Of a stretch of 64,000 bases of DNA, positions 11,401-24,000 are shown piece by piece. Position numbers and translations under genes: made by a program. Within the stretch, counting starts at the first letter, position 1. The number at the start of each line of letters is the position of its first letter. The stretch is from Hippopus hippopus. Lineage: Eukaryota > Mollusca > Bivalvia > Cardiida > Cardiidae. Where the stretch lies: positions 52,590,252 through 52,654,251 of the forward strand of contig OX328096.1 in assembly GCA_946811185.2 (NCBI GenBank). The letters are read 5' to 3'. Below the pieces are notes generated by a model that was not told the DNA's origin, did no database searches, and saw nothing but the letters and a program-made list of their open reading frames with translations.

Positions 11401-11724
11401 AGGCAGTAGATCTATTTGTATATGATACGTACACGTCTTAGAAATGAGAAAAGGTTTACCAAGAGTGAGAATAGTGAATATTTGTCAAAGCTGAAAAGAA
11501 TTTAAGGCATGTTTTGATTTTTTGATTTTAGTCCTTGGTCGGAACATAAATTACCTCAGTGTTTGACCTTCGTTTGTGCAGTCAAGGAATCTTCAGCATT
11601 GTATCCCTACGCACAGGCTGATTGTCATTCTTAAAAGTTAAATATAACCGACGCGATAAGTCTTTTAAAGCAATCTTACATAAAAGCAGAATCGTGAAAG
11701 TGTTTCATTACCTGTAGACAACAT
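8402..11724 (-). CDS. CDGSH iron-sulfur domain protein, second copy (CISD1/2-like paralogue)
   Basis: Coding exons are 9563-9364 and 8497-8402, with a possible 13 nt first coding exon at 11724-11712. The protein has a hydrophobic anchor ([20 protein letters not shown]), a basic linker, then [19 protein letters not shown] with RSKK, and [20 protein letters not shown] with a short tail ending KAAAS. All four 2Fe-2S ligands (Cys, Cys, Cys, His) are present. Known family members are homodimeric, membrane-anchored 2Fe-2S proteins facing the cytosol from mitochondria or ER. If the micro-exon is used, the protein is 102 residues, close to CISD1 (mitoNEET, 108). Exon 2 begins in the same phase as CISD2 exon 2, so splicing from the CISD2 first exon at 28 kb is an alternative. 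Sure of exons 2 and 3; unsure of the start. Confidence 0.8.
9142..9352. mobile_element. Family B MITE beside exon 2 of the second CDGSH gene
   Basis: TTAACCTGTCACCAAATCC to GTTTGGTGTAGTGTTAA; ends 11 bases inside the intron from the exon 2 donor. Hairpin largely decayed. Confidence 0.6.
9364..9563 (-). CDS. Second CDGSH gene, exon 2 (membrane anchor and first half of the CDGSH domain)
   Basis: Acceptor TTTTTCAAAG ends at 9564 and donor GTACGT begins at 9363. 200 nt equals two bases plus 66 codons. It carries ligand cysteines YCRCW and ends RSKK, exactly where CISD exons 2 and 3 join in animals. Confidence 0.87.
9961..10235. mobile_element. Family C MITE in intron of the second CDGSH gene
   Basis: Ends CTGATATGGCCTGCAACAC and GTTGCAAGCCATATCAG; right half has the strong hairpin TTAGCCTGCGCGGACTGCGC followed by AGGCTGATCCGAG. 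Confidence 0.8.
11712..11724 (-). CDS. Candidate first coding micro-exon of the second CDGSH gene
   Basis: ATG TTG TCT ACA G followed by donor GTAATG. Its phase (one base over) matches exon 2 at 9563 and would give MLST then Gly-Lys-Glu-Trp. A TATATAAG box lies about 60 bases upstream on the same strand. A five-codon upstream frame (ATG at 11753-11751) precedes it. Support is phase, donor and TATA only; no protein homology is possible over four residues. Confidence 0.35.
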
Positions 11725-11783
11725 GATGAAAACTCTTACTCTGCAGAAGGCATGGAGAAGACGTTCTTGGTTCCCGTTCTGGT

Positions 11784-11791
11784 CTTATATA
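11784..11791 (-). promoter_or_regulatory. Candidate TATA box (TATATAAG) for the second CDGSH gene
   Basis: The minus strand reads GGCGTATATAAGACC. It would place transcription start near 11755, just ahead of the candidate ATG at 11724. A uORF of five codons falls between them. Confidence 0.35.
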
Positions 11792-12311
11792 CGCCGTGGA
11801 AACGGGTAGTCAATTTACAGGTGCATAGCCACGGTCTTTTCTGGAAGGATTCGCCGGTACAATGCTGCTCGTTTAATGTTGTTCAGAATACGGAGGAAGA
11901 TGCAATAAATAAGACAAGCACAGAGAACATTTTCAGATTGTCTTTGACTTCCAGTACTTCTCTAATATACCTTGTTGCAGGCAAGTAAAATAAGAGCGCC
12001 AAGACGTTAGCGAAAAGGGTCAAAATATTTATAGCCCATCTGGTGATTTCAATGCTGTTTATATGGTCAGGAGCCTTAGATTTGCCTCACAAATATTTGT
12101 AAGTGTTTATAATAAGGAAGGCCACCATGACGACGATCAGTATTCTTAAAAAGATCTTAAAGAGGCCTAGATCTACTCAAGGATCACATGCATACATTTT
12201 TTTTTTAATAAAGATGTTTTTCGGTTTTGTTCTTATGGCAACCATAGACTTAATCCTCGACCACACAATCACACCCAGTTCAAACGACCTTGAAGAAGAA
12301 TGCTAGATCTA

Positions 12312-12484
12312 TTTAAAACGTGGGAAAAATAGAAGAATTGCTGGTATGGATCCAGCATTTTCTCCTTTTCCCACAATGTTTTTTACCTGACTGAAATCAT
12401 CATTTGAGCTACATTTGATTTGTCCTCTGCAAGTGCTTTGAATCTGGTCATGTCCAAAATTTTCTCGTTTGGTAGAGAATTAAA
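12312..12484. mobile_element. Family B MITE, left end lost
   Basis: Right half intact to CTCGTTTGGTAGAGAATTAA; hairpin tip reads CTGGTATGGATCCAG, longer than usual. Confidence 0.65.
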
Positions 12485-13275
12485 TGAAAATGATTCTTTG
12501 AAAGAATGCTGAAGGGAACCATATAGCATGATCATTTTTGTGTTGTAAAATTGGTGCAATAGATTTTAATTATGCAACGAAACGCGAAAAGATCTAGATC
12601 TACAGACAGGCATAATTTAACCTCCTTGCCTAGGGCAAGAAGAACCGATAATCGGACAGCATGTTCAAAGCAATCTGATCTTTATCTGCACTTTCTGCTG
12701 AAGCACTTCAAAATTGCGTTTGGCCTCTGTTATTTTGGCTCCAATAAAATATTAAATCATACAACAGACAACTAATAAAACTACCTGTAGTGAATTTTCT
12801 TTATTACATAAAAATATAAAACAATAATGGCACAAAATGCCTTTGTGTGAAAAACAGATCCCTAATTCAAGTTTATGTGGTGAGTTATGAGTCAAATGGA
12901 AGCTGTGATTTGATTTTCAATATTTTAAGTATCTTTGTAAACCAAGGTACATAACTCAAAATGTTGTTGACAACAATACAAAAATTTGAATAGGATTCCT
13001 CCAAAAAAAAATCTGGGAAGCAGTTACAATGACAGGGACTGATTGCTCTGGTTTTTCATGTCATTGCTGTATTAATAACAATCATTTATATGGAAAACAT
13101 GGGAAACTACGTGTACTCGAGATTTACCTCTAGTACAAATGAATGACCTTGACCTGAGAGAATATAGGAGACATTTGACCTTTCCCTTCCAACCATGATA
13201 TACACATACATTCCTAAATAGTGTCACAGCTTAACCCCTCAATAAACAGTCTGATCAACAAAAAAAATTAGAATT

Positions 13276-13465
13276 TAAAATACTGAAAGCATTTAAAGTC
13301 AACAACCAAATGTAGCTCAGATTGTGGATTTCTTTTTTTAATGATAGAAAACAGTTGTGAGAAAAGGAGAAAATATTGGTTACCAACATTTTCGTCTCTT
13401 CCCACTGTTTTCCAAAGCCTTCTTCCTTAGAACTGTTATAACAGGATTGTCTGGTGAAGGACTAC
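13276..13465. mobile_element. Family B MITE, diverged
   Basis: GAAAGCATTTAAAGTCAACA then hairpin GAGAAAAGGAGAAAATATTG and right end GTCTGGTGAAGG. Confidence 0.6.
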
Positions 13466-13584
13466 AGAGTAAATAGATACACATGGATGCAACTCTTCCG
13501 TCCATTCAATACTTCAACCCCTTGAACAGGCTAATCACATATGCATGATTATTACTGAAAAGCTAGCATAAAGTACAAGCATAG

Positions 13585-13842
13585 GAGCAATGCTCTGAGA
13601 AAAGAGGGTTTAATGCATCTAAGTGATTCATTATACCAAGTAAGTCATCAGAAAATCATGGATCCATGAAATCCATTTTGTCTAGCAAGACTGAATCATG
13701 AGGTAGAATGGTCCTTGGACATGCAGAAAATTTACGAAAAGCAAAAAGTTTTGACCCATGTGAGCCTGCACAGACTGGGCAGGCTGACATGGGTCAATAC
13801 TTTCTGCAGATGTATTAAGCCCCTTTTCACAGAGCCTGGCTC
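13585..13842. mobile_element. Family A MITE
   Basis: Ends GAGCAATGCTCTGAG and CACAGAGCCTGGCTC, TTAATGCATCT near the left end, central hairpin GTGAGCCTGCACAG...GCAGGCTGACAT. Confidence 0.8.
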
Positions 13843-14501
13843 ATTAAATCATAGCATCTGCAGCAAGAGAATAACCTGACAAATATGCATACTTCATAAA
13901 CCATACTTTCATCTGTTTCTTGATATATCATAGCATTTTGTAGGAATTCTGAAAAGCGAGATATTATTCATGCAAACAGCATTTTTTTTTTTCTTTGACA
14001 TAAGCTAACAACAGGAAGTAAAGGGGGCTGGCCAAGTCTTTGCCAGCCTTCACTTTAGCCTTTTGCTACAGTGTCTCAGTAAAGCACAATTTATAGATTT
14101 TCCCCACATTACAGACCCAAATCATTGAAATATCAAGGGGTCAAAGCAAAGTGAAGTCTATATTCAAGATGTGACAGCAATTTTGTTATGTCAGATGTTG
14201 ACCTACACTGGTAATGAGTGTTGTGGATTGCACCTGGACATGATATTTCCATTCCCTCTGATCATTACTTTTTAATATTAAACACATCAATTTTTTTGTC
14301 ACTTAGTTATGTAACTAAGTCACCAACAGGTCCAGAAACTGTGTGTCTTCTTTCAGAAATTTCTCCCAGGGTTTCCCATGGACTTGCTTATATTTGACCC
14401 ACTTTGAATAAATTAAAGAAGGCAAAAGTTTAAATTTTAGGGGGCATAAGGAAAATTCGGGAGTCTAAGTTCAAAGACAGGAAAATCCTTATCTCCTTGT
14501 C

Positions 14502-14734
14502 TTAACCTTATGCCATATGCTGCTGCATTTTAAGTCTCTGGGAAAAAAGGCTCTTGTTATCAACATTGTTGGAAAAAAGAAAATGCTGGGATCAAGCATT
14601 TTTTTTCCTTTTTCTCCACAATGTTTTTCTAACATTTCAAGAAAAATCTCATTATCTGAGTCATACTTAGTTTGTCTAATGCAAAATGCTTTCAACATGG
14701 TCATGTGTTAACATTTTGTTACTTGGTAAAGGGT
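14502..14734. mobile_element. Family B MITE downstream of CISD2
   Basis: TTAACCTTATGCCATATGC to TTACTTGGTAAAGGG; hairpin 14572-14625 with tip CTGGGATCAAG. Confidence 0.65.
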
Positions 14735-14765
14735 CTACAAAAGATCTACTTCTAACATATATTCC

Positions 14766-14771
14766 TTTATT
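14766..14771 (-). terminator. Polyadenylation signal AATAAA, CISD2
   Basis: AATAAA on the minus strand about 140 bases after the CISD2 stop. Confidence 0.5.
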
Positions 14772-14909
14772 TTACAAATTATGTTTTGTTTCTCTTTCCA
14801 ACATCATGACCTGATTATGTTTAAGTATACCATGTGTAAGTTTCTCTACAAAAAGCAACTAATTAAATAGAAATAGCACTGCTTGAAATAAGGGGCACTA
14901 TGTTCTGTA

Positions 14910-15011
14910 TTATTTGCTTGCTAAAGGTTCCTTCCTTTTCAAAACAAGTGGACCAACATTATCCCCACATTCTTCATTGTGTTTATTGTGGCTTCCGTCA
15001 CATATAGGAAA
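14910..15011 (-). CDS. CISD2: CISD2 exon 3
   Basis: Acceptor CATTCCAG ends at 15012. 34 codons including TAA; carries CDGSH with the last Cys and His ligands and ends EPLASK. Confidence 0.93.
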   Translation of the reverse strand, partial: FPICDGSHNKHNEECGDNVGPLVLKRKEPLASK

Positions 15012-18000
15012 CTGGAATGAGATAAAGAAATAAAAGATGAATCCCAACATCTCTTTGATAATAACAAATGAACCCTTAAAGGTCCTAACACAACTACATT
15101 TGCATGTGCTGGCAGGGCAGATCAAGATTAGACAGCATACAATGTTAACTCTGATGTCTGATGTACATTGTACACCATGCTGAAACTCTATAAACAAACA
15201 CAAACCATAAAATTGCACTTATTTGGGTCTCTTTTTCTAGGTGAAAATGTCTGTTGGGTTATTTCGTGCTCTCCCAAATTAAAGGTTTTCAGCAGACAAC
15301 TTTAAATTCATCCTGTCAAATACTGTAGGTTTAGTAAACAATACCGAGCTAAATCAACTCATATGAAGAAGGGTTTGGAATACATTGAGAAAATGCTGGT
15401 GATTTATCCAGGTGGCACACTTTTTGACAAAATGTGACCCATTTTCAAACTTGTCCTAGTTACCTTCAAGACAAACATTCTGACCACTTTTCATGATTGT
15501 TGGTCTGAAATGTGGCATTTAAAGAGCACACAAAGTTCAAAGGTCCCTGTGACTACTTTTTTGGCGCAACATTACTAATTTTCTGAAATATCATTACAAC
15601 AAACATTCTGACCGTCTGCTATGAGTATCTGGCTAAAGATGTGCCCTCTTCAGTGCACATAAGGTTTTTCTAAAATTTGACCTACTTTTTATGCAATGTG
15701 ACCACACTTGTCTGAGATATTATCAAATGAACATTTAGACTATTTCTGACCAACTTAAATGAGTATTTGACTGAAAATGTTGCATCTAGAGTGAACACAA
15801 GGTTTTTCTAAAGTTTGTCCCAGTGACCTACTGTTTGACCCAACATTTGAACTTGTATGAGATTTTATCATGAGATTACTTCATGCTTATTGAGGGGTAC
15901 AATTTCATATATTTATGATTATATACCATGTATATGTATTTTGCTGTATTGTGGGATATTGGCCTTTATTTACTAATAAACTATTATTGTATTGTATCAA
16001 GACAAAAACATTCTGACCAACTTTAATTAGTATTTGACCAAAAACGTGCACACATTGTAGTTTTTGACACCCCTGCCAACACACGACTGACAGTGCACAA
16101 TGGACAAGGCATGATTACAAAAGCTCACAGGGTCATTAAAACATGGGGTAGTTTTGTAAAGGGTTAATGTCTGAAGCATCATTGTTTTATGAGCGAATTA
16201 CAGAATGTTTTAAACCATTGCCATATTATCAAAAATCATGTTTCTGTCAACCTCTCCAATTGTTTCAAGTAAGATTGAAAATATTTTATGCAGGTGGTGG
16301 GTGTGGAGTACATGTAGTTGCATTTTGTTTTCTAGACAACAGACATTGGATTAACCCTTTACTAGACAAGAACATTTTAGACCCAAACAATCCATTTTGA
16401 CAGCCTTTACAGACACATCAAATAAGGCCCTAATGATGAAAGTTGTTGGAGAGAGGTCAGAAAACATAGTTGGAAAAGGAGAAAAAGCTGGTTTCTAGCA
16501 TCTTCTCCTTTTCCTACAGTGTTATCAAAAGCCTTAGCCATCACAATATTAACCCTTTACCCAAACAATCCCAGATTTTAACAACCCTGAGTAGGAGGGC
16601 TTTTGAAAACATTGTAGGAAAAGGAGAAAATGGTGCCAGCATTTTTCCACTTTTTCGACAATCTTTTCTATCCTATCAGAACCAATTCTCATTATTTTAG
16701 CCACATTCAATTTGTCGTATGCAAATGCTTTAAATTTGAATGTGTCTAAAATTTTGCCATTTGGTAAAGACTGAAAAGATTTAGGTAAACACTAAGAATC
16801 CATATGCTCACCTTTTTCGATCTCCAGCAACGGCAATATGACACTTTGTCTCCAAGTTCCTCAATATCCACCATATTTACAACTTTTGAGCACTCTTTCT
16901 GAATCTTTAAATTCACTCTCTGGTCCTTGGGTGCAGGCTTGGATCGGAAGGCTTGATATGTGACATAGCTTAACAGAGACAAGGCGCCAATTACAGGGAG
17001 AATCTGTAACCACTCTTGGCCTAAATAGTAAAATGATAAAAGGTGATAATACTTCATAGCAATTAACTGTGAATTGAGGGAAAAGAAATTACTCTTTAAT
17101 ATAATATAGACAATAATCCTAGGTCTTGACAAGCCTGAGGAAGAAACCTTTTGAAAACATTTTGGGAAAAGGATTAAATGCTGGTAACCAGCATTTTCAC
17201 CTTTTGCCACAATGTGTTCTACCATATCATGGTCAAATCTGATTATTTGAGCCAAATTTAGTTTCTCATCCGCAAATGCTTTTAACCCTTTACCACACAA
17301 TGACAACTTTTAACGCCCCTGAAAAAGAAGGCTTTTGAAAACATTGTGGGAAAAGGAGAAAATGCTGGTTACCAGCATTTTCTCCTTTTCCCACAATGTT
17401 TTCTACCCTATCAAAGAAAAATCATTTCATATGAGCCACATTGAAACTGTCATCAGCAAATGCTTTCAATTCGGACAGGTCTAAAATCTTGTCGTGTGGT
17501 AAAGGGTTAATTCTTCACCACAAGACAAAAATGTAAACTTGTCCAAATTCAAAGCATTTGTAGTCGACAGGTTAAATGTGGCTCAAATCCAATGTTTCTT
17601 TGCGTGAGTAGAAAACCATAATTTTCTTCTTTTCCCAAAATGTATTCAAAAGGCTTTTTCCTCATGCTCTTTAAAACCAGAGATCGTATATACGCATCTA
17701 TATATATGATCCCTGTTAAAACTCGGTATTCTGTGGTACAGGATTAACAAATACAAGTCAAAATTTGTTTTTGTCTAGTGAAGAGTTATACACTTATATG
17801 GCAAACCATTTATACAATACCCTTGTGTGGTTATAGAAATGGAGAATATATATATGAATCAAGTCTGACAAACATTTTCTCCAATAATATGGTCTACTAT
17901 TCAAATACAAACCACAATCATTTTAACCACATTCAATTTGTCTTCTGCAAAATTATATACTTCCAACTAAAGGAGTTGAAAATTTTGTTCTCTGGTAAAG

Positions 18001-21000
18001 AATTATAGGTAGAAACTGAGAAAATCACTGAATGACTGTAAGGTGTTAAACACTGTTTTCAAAATTATTTCAATTTTAAATATGGTGGCAGCAGTGCACC
18101 TATCCATGCTTTGCTACAGTTTATTTCACCAGTACTTCACACATTATTCTTCCCAAGCGACTGGCTGTCCTGTACACTACCAACTGGGCTACAAATAATA
18201 CAGGCTCCAACAAATAACAGTTTTTCAAAGCACAAATGAGAAATGATTCAAAGAATGCTCTGCTTAAACTTTCATACAAAATCCACGTAGCAATTTTGAG
18301 GCTATTTGACCATTATGTCTCTAGATCCAACAGAGTAAATCAATTATGATACAGTCTGATCTTCATCTATGCTGTCTGCAAATTGACAAAGCATTCTACC
18401 TTGCTATTATGAAGGTAAGAGTCAATACACAAACGAATAAAATGTTTGGTGCACAAAGAGGTAAAATAAATCAGACTGTTGACTTTTGTATTAATTTACA
18501 CTTCAATAGTCAATAAATACACAGTTAAAGCAAAACATGGAAGAAAGATATTATGTGCAAAAAAATAACAAAAATGAATCATACCTTGGGATAACATTAT
18601 ACCTCACTTATTGACTTGACTATTCCTTAACAATTGACTACCACCTTCTATGATTATGTATTTGGCACAGATTTAAGTTGACAAAAAGGTCAAGACTGGT
18701 TTTCAACTTTTCTCAATGACTTTTAAGACAGAACTGGTATTGAAGGCTTATTGTTTTTGTCTGTTATACAAGATTTATGCACAGTCAGTGAGCCTTTACT
18801 CTTCAATCCTTTACCATACCAATCCCGACCTTAAACAACCATGATAAAAATGGCTTTTAAAAATATTGTGGGAAAAGGAGAAAATACTGATAACCACCAT
18901 TTTCACTGTTTCCCATTGTGTTTTCTATCCTATAAAAGACAAATCTTGCCATATCAGCAGTATCTAATTATATTTGTGGCCTGCAAATGTTTTCAATTTG
19001 GACAAGTCTAAAACTTTAATGGTTTGTTAAAGAGTTAATGGACTAAAATAAATTTGTACTGGGTCATGCTGAAATCAGTTGCAGACAAGTCAAAGATGAT
19101 TTGTTTTTGAAAGGACCGGAAACAGTGTGGGAAAAGGAGAACATGCTGATTAAAAGCAATTTCTACTTTTCCCACAATGATTTCAAAAGCCTTCTTCCTA
19201 AAGATGATAAAAACAGGAATGCACACTGCATTTTGTAAAGTGTTAAAGTGTTACAATGATTTCAAAAGCCTTCTTCCTAAAGATGTTAAAAACAGGAATA
19301 CACACTGCATTTTGTTAAGTGTTAAAATTTAATAGATTTACTGCTGAGTCACTGAACCATTGATAAAATGACAAAGTTCTACACTTAATTCAAGATGCTG
19401 AATTGGTCACAAATGTTGGAATCTGTATCTGGGTAGAAAACATTGTGAGTAAAGGAGAAATAGATGGTTTCCAGCTTCGTCTCCTATTTCCACAATGTTT
19501 TCTACTATTTTCTTTCAAAAGGTTGTTAAAACATGTAATTGTTTGGTAAAAGTTTTGTTCTCAGATGGCTTTGCCCTTATAGAACTTGTTTTTGCTGACT
19601 GCCTAGATCATGATTAGATTACGAAGACTATGCAGTTAGGTACTAAAACTGTAATATCTAGGCTTTTCATGAAATACTTTGCCCCAAGCGATCTTTATAT
19701 GGTAGTCATAAGAGAATTACATCGCTTTTCAGCTGCCTTAAAATATTTGTTACATTTAACCCTTAGGCTGCTAAGCGCGACTTAGTGACCTTTTGTGGAC
19801 ATTGTAGGTCAAGATCAGACTGCACAGAATGTGCAGTCTGATCTTGCATCTACACTGTCCAATATGGAGGTTTTTTTTTTACAAAAATGAAGTTTGAAGT
19901 AGCATTATTCGGGTTTTTACTATCGGCTTGAAAGTTTGATTTAAGTTAATTAGTAGGATAAAGGTTAATATGACGGCCAAAGGATTTACTCTTTACATAG
20001 GCCATTGTTCTATCACGGGATAAAGAATTTTTCATTGGTCTATCGGTAGAATAAGTCTGTACACCGAATAAGTCTGATGTCAGTCATAATACGGCAACGC
20101 CCTAATTTTCATTTTACCGAAACTCCGCCCCATTCGGCAAAGCTTTTTACAAACTATTTCTCTTTTCTCACAATGTTTTCTACTCTATATTACACTTAGA
20201 TTTCAATACACACTTTGAAATGTCGTCTAAAATTTCTTTAAATTTGGACAGTCCTTTATTTTTTGTCATCTCGTAATGGGTTAAACGTGGTTTGAAAATG
20301 TCAAATTGGTCGCCCGCTTAATGCACAGTTCCTGACTAGATTTGTGTAACTATAAACTCCGCCCATAGGCGGTATCGGATAAAAATAGACATCAGACTTA
20401 AACGGTGTACAGACTTATTCGGTGGACGTTTAACTTTTACCTTGGTCTATCACGGGATAAAGAATTTTTCATTATCGGACACCGTTACTATAAATAGCAC
20501 ATTGACAATTCCCTCTTTATCCTATATAGGATAGAGAATCAACACTGCTATTTATAGTAACGGTGTTGAAAATTTCACTATTCCGTAATACATACAGGCG
20601 ATGCACCAATATGCTTTTATAAGTGTTCAATGATCGACCAAGGAAAATTTTAGTATTCTCTGTTGGATCAATGGAACTTCAAAGGCCTGTGCTCTTTACA
20701 AGAAGGTAAAGTTTTAGACTTGTCCAAACTGAAAGGTTTTGTAAACAATTTAAATGTGACTCAAAAGACAAGGTAGAATAATGAGAAAATGATGGTATCT
20801 AGCATCTCTTCCTTTTCACAATGATTTTAAAGTCTTTTTTATCATGGTGGTAAAAACATGGAACTGTTTGGGAAAGAATTAACCCTATACCACACAATCC
20901 CGACTTTTCATGACCCTAACAAAGAAGTCTGTTGAAAACACTGTGAGAAAAGTAGAAAATGCATTTTTACCTTTTCTAAAACAAATTTCAATTTTTCAGT

Positions 21001-24000
21001 TGCATCTATTTTGTCGTCTGCAATTGCTTTAAATTGGGACTACGGTAGTCTAAAATTTTGTCATTTGGTAAAGAGTTCAATACCGTGACACACATACTTT
21101 TCCATTTCAATTTTCACTTGAAAGGATCTTTGTTTTATTTCCAAAGGAGTTATGTTGGAAAATGCCAGTGGAATATCTTAACCCTTAACTCTTTACCAAA
21201 CAACAAAATTCTGGACTTGTCTAATGTGACAGCATTTGCAGACAACAGATTAAATATTACTCAAATCATTAATTTTGTCTGTGAATAATAGGTAGAAAAC
21301 ATTGTGGGTAAAGGAGAAAATGCTGGTTACCAGCATTTTCTCCTTTACCCACAATGTTTACAGAAGCACTCTTTTTTTTTAGAGTTGTTTAAACTCTGGA
21401 TTGTGTTGTGAATTGTTAAGCTGCGAAGTGCTTATCAAGGTACCTTTTTTGGACAGTATTGATCAAAATCAGAATGTGCAGTTTGATCTTGAATCAACAT
21501 TGTGTAATACTGTCAGAGTTAGATTTTTATCCCTGCAAAATGAACGATATTTGGGGTTTTACCGATGACTTGAAATTTCCTGACATTTATTTAGTAGTTT
21601 AATGGTTTAAATAAAGAATCAATTAACCAAAATTAATACTCTACATCTCTTTTGGATGTATTTCATATAACACACAAAACAAACAGTTCGACAGTTGAGG
21701 AGGAGAAGTAGGATAATTCTCAATGGGAAACCGTGTGGAAAAAGTCAATTTTTGCCGATTGTGTGAGTGACAAACATTAATGAGTAAAAGATACCATTGA
21801 AGATGGGGGAAGAAAAAAGTGTATGAGTCATGCGCTGTAAAAAAGGGGGCTTAATACATCTGCAAAAAGTATCGACTCGGGTCAGCCTGCACAATCCACG
21901 CAGGCTGACCTGGAACAAAAGTTTTTGCCATTGGTCAATTTCTGCATGTAAAAGGACCATTCTACCCCAGGATTCAGCCTGTTATTAAACAAAATGGATT
22001 TTACTGACCCATTATTATGAGATGACTTGCTTGGTATAATGCATCACAGAAATGCATTAAGCTCTCTTTCGTCAGAGCATGGCTCATATAATAGTGATAG
22101 CATTATACATAATGGTTGAATATGACGCACAATATGTTGCCAGCCATTAAAGAGATGGCAGGAGTATTGGGACAACTAGGCTGAAACATATTGTGAGGCA
22201 CTGGTCTTTATATGGAAGCATGCTAGGAATTATCACACAGGTAACATGCTTACATTAGAAAGATGCTTTACTATCATTCTGTACAGAATATTTTCAAACC
22301 AAGAATAAACTGTAGCACTTTCAATTACACAAAGAATGCAAATTGAAAGAAAAGAAAAACATTAATTTCATTTAGTACGAAAAGGAGGACTTGCAGCAAG
22401 TTGCTTGCAACAGAAAATTGCTCCTGTTTAAACAATGTTTCCAAACTGCCGACAAAGAATTTTTTCTGCAATGCTTGTCAAATCTTAACATTCTTTTAGA
22501 CAACATTTTATTCCTTTATCATGAAGTATTTGAGATGTGTCTATATTGACATATCATTTCCAAATAACAAAATGCAGCTGGTGACCCAACATTTCCTCCT
22601 ATTCCCACGATATATTCTACCTTTTAAAAGTCAGTAACAGTCACTAATCCCTATCACTTAGGCCAAAATAAAATATATATGTGGTTCCGGTTACCAACCC
22701 GTGCATTATTTTTACGCCCAGCAACCCTAAACATATTTTCACCTGTTGACTGTTGATGGTTAAATATTTAATCACACTGTAACATTATCATTGTCCTTGG
22801 AAAATTCAGATAGTACTAGGTTGTTTTACCTCACTTAATTATCCCTACAACATGTTTGGCAAAAAAATAAGATAAAAAAAAAATTCCTACCTACAGACCC
22901 TAATTCTCAAAAGTATGTAACCTGCACCACACATCTATCTGAGCAACGCTCTGTAAACGCTACTTTAACACCATACATGACCAAATTTAGAACTCATCAA
23001 AATATTTATCAAGACAAACATTCTGAATAGTTTTCAACTTAATTGAGAAATAAATGTGGCCTCTAGAGTGTCCTAAAGGTATTTCTTTAATTTCACCTAG
23101 TGACCTAGTTTATGATCCCAGGTGACCCAATTTCAAACTCATCCAATATTTCATAAAGACAAACATTCCGACCAATTTTCAAATCAATTGAGCAAGAAAT
23201 GTGGCCTCTAGAGTGCCCTAAAGGTATTTCTTTAATTTGACCTAGTGACCTAGTTTATGATCCCAGATGACCCAAATCCAAACTCATCCGAGATTTCATC
23301 AAGACAAACATTCTGACCAATTTTCAAGTCAATTGAGCAATAAATGTGGCCTCTAGAGTGCCCTAAAGATATTTCTTTAATTTGACCTAGTGACCTAGTT
23401 TATGACCTGAGGTGACCAAAATTCAAACTCATGTAAGATTTGATTAAGACAAATATTCTGACCAATTTTCAAGTCAAATGAGCCAAAAATGTGGCCTCTA
23501 TAGTGCCCTATAGGTATTTCTTTGACCTAGTGACCTAGTTTATGAGCCCAGTTGACCCAAATTCAGACTCATGTGAGATTTAATCAAGACATACATTCTG
23601 ACCAATTTTCAAGTCAATTGAGCAGTAAATGTGGCCTCTAGTGTGCCCTAAAGGTATTTCTTTAATTTGACCAAGTGACCTAGTTTATGACCCAGGTTGA
23701 CCCAAATTCAGACTCATGACCCAGGTTGACCCAAATTCAGACTCATGTGAGATTTTATCAAGACAAACATTCTGACCAATTTTCAAGTTGATTGAACAAA
23801 AAATGTGGCCTCTAGAGTGCCCTAGAGGTATTTCTTTAATTTGACCTAGCAACCTAGATTATGACCCCAGGTGACCCAATTTTGAACTCATCTTAGATTT
23901 CATCAAGAGAAACATTTTAACCCTTAATTTCATCAAGAGAAACATTTTAACCAATTTTCAAGTTAATTGAACAATAAATGTGGCCTGTAGAGTGCCCTAG

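Noticed and set aside
11752..11988. 78-codon plus frame near the second CDGSH promoter
   Set aside because: No domain, no splice context; opposite strand to the TATA box and candidate exon.
16746..17306. 186-codon minus frame taken as one protein
   Set aside because: Only 17020-16812 is coding (CISD2 exon 2); the rest is intron and family B repeats with good splice sites in between.
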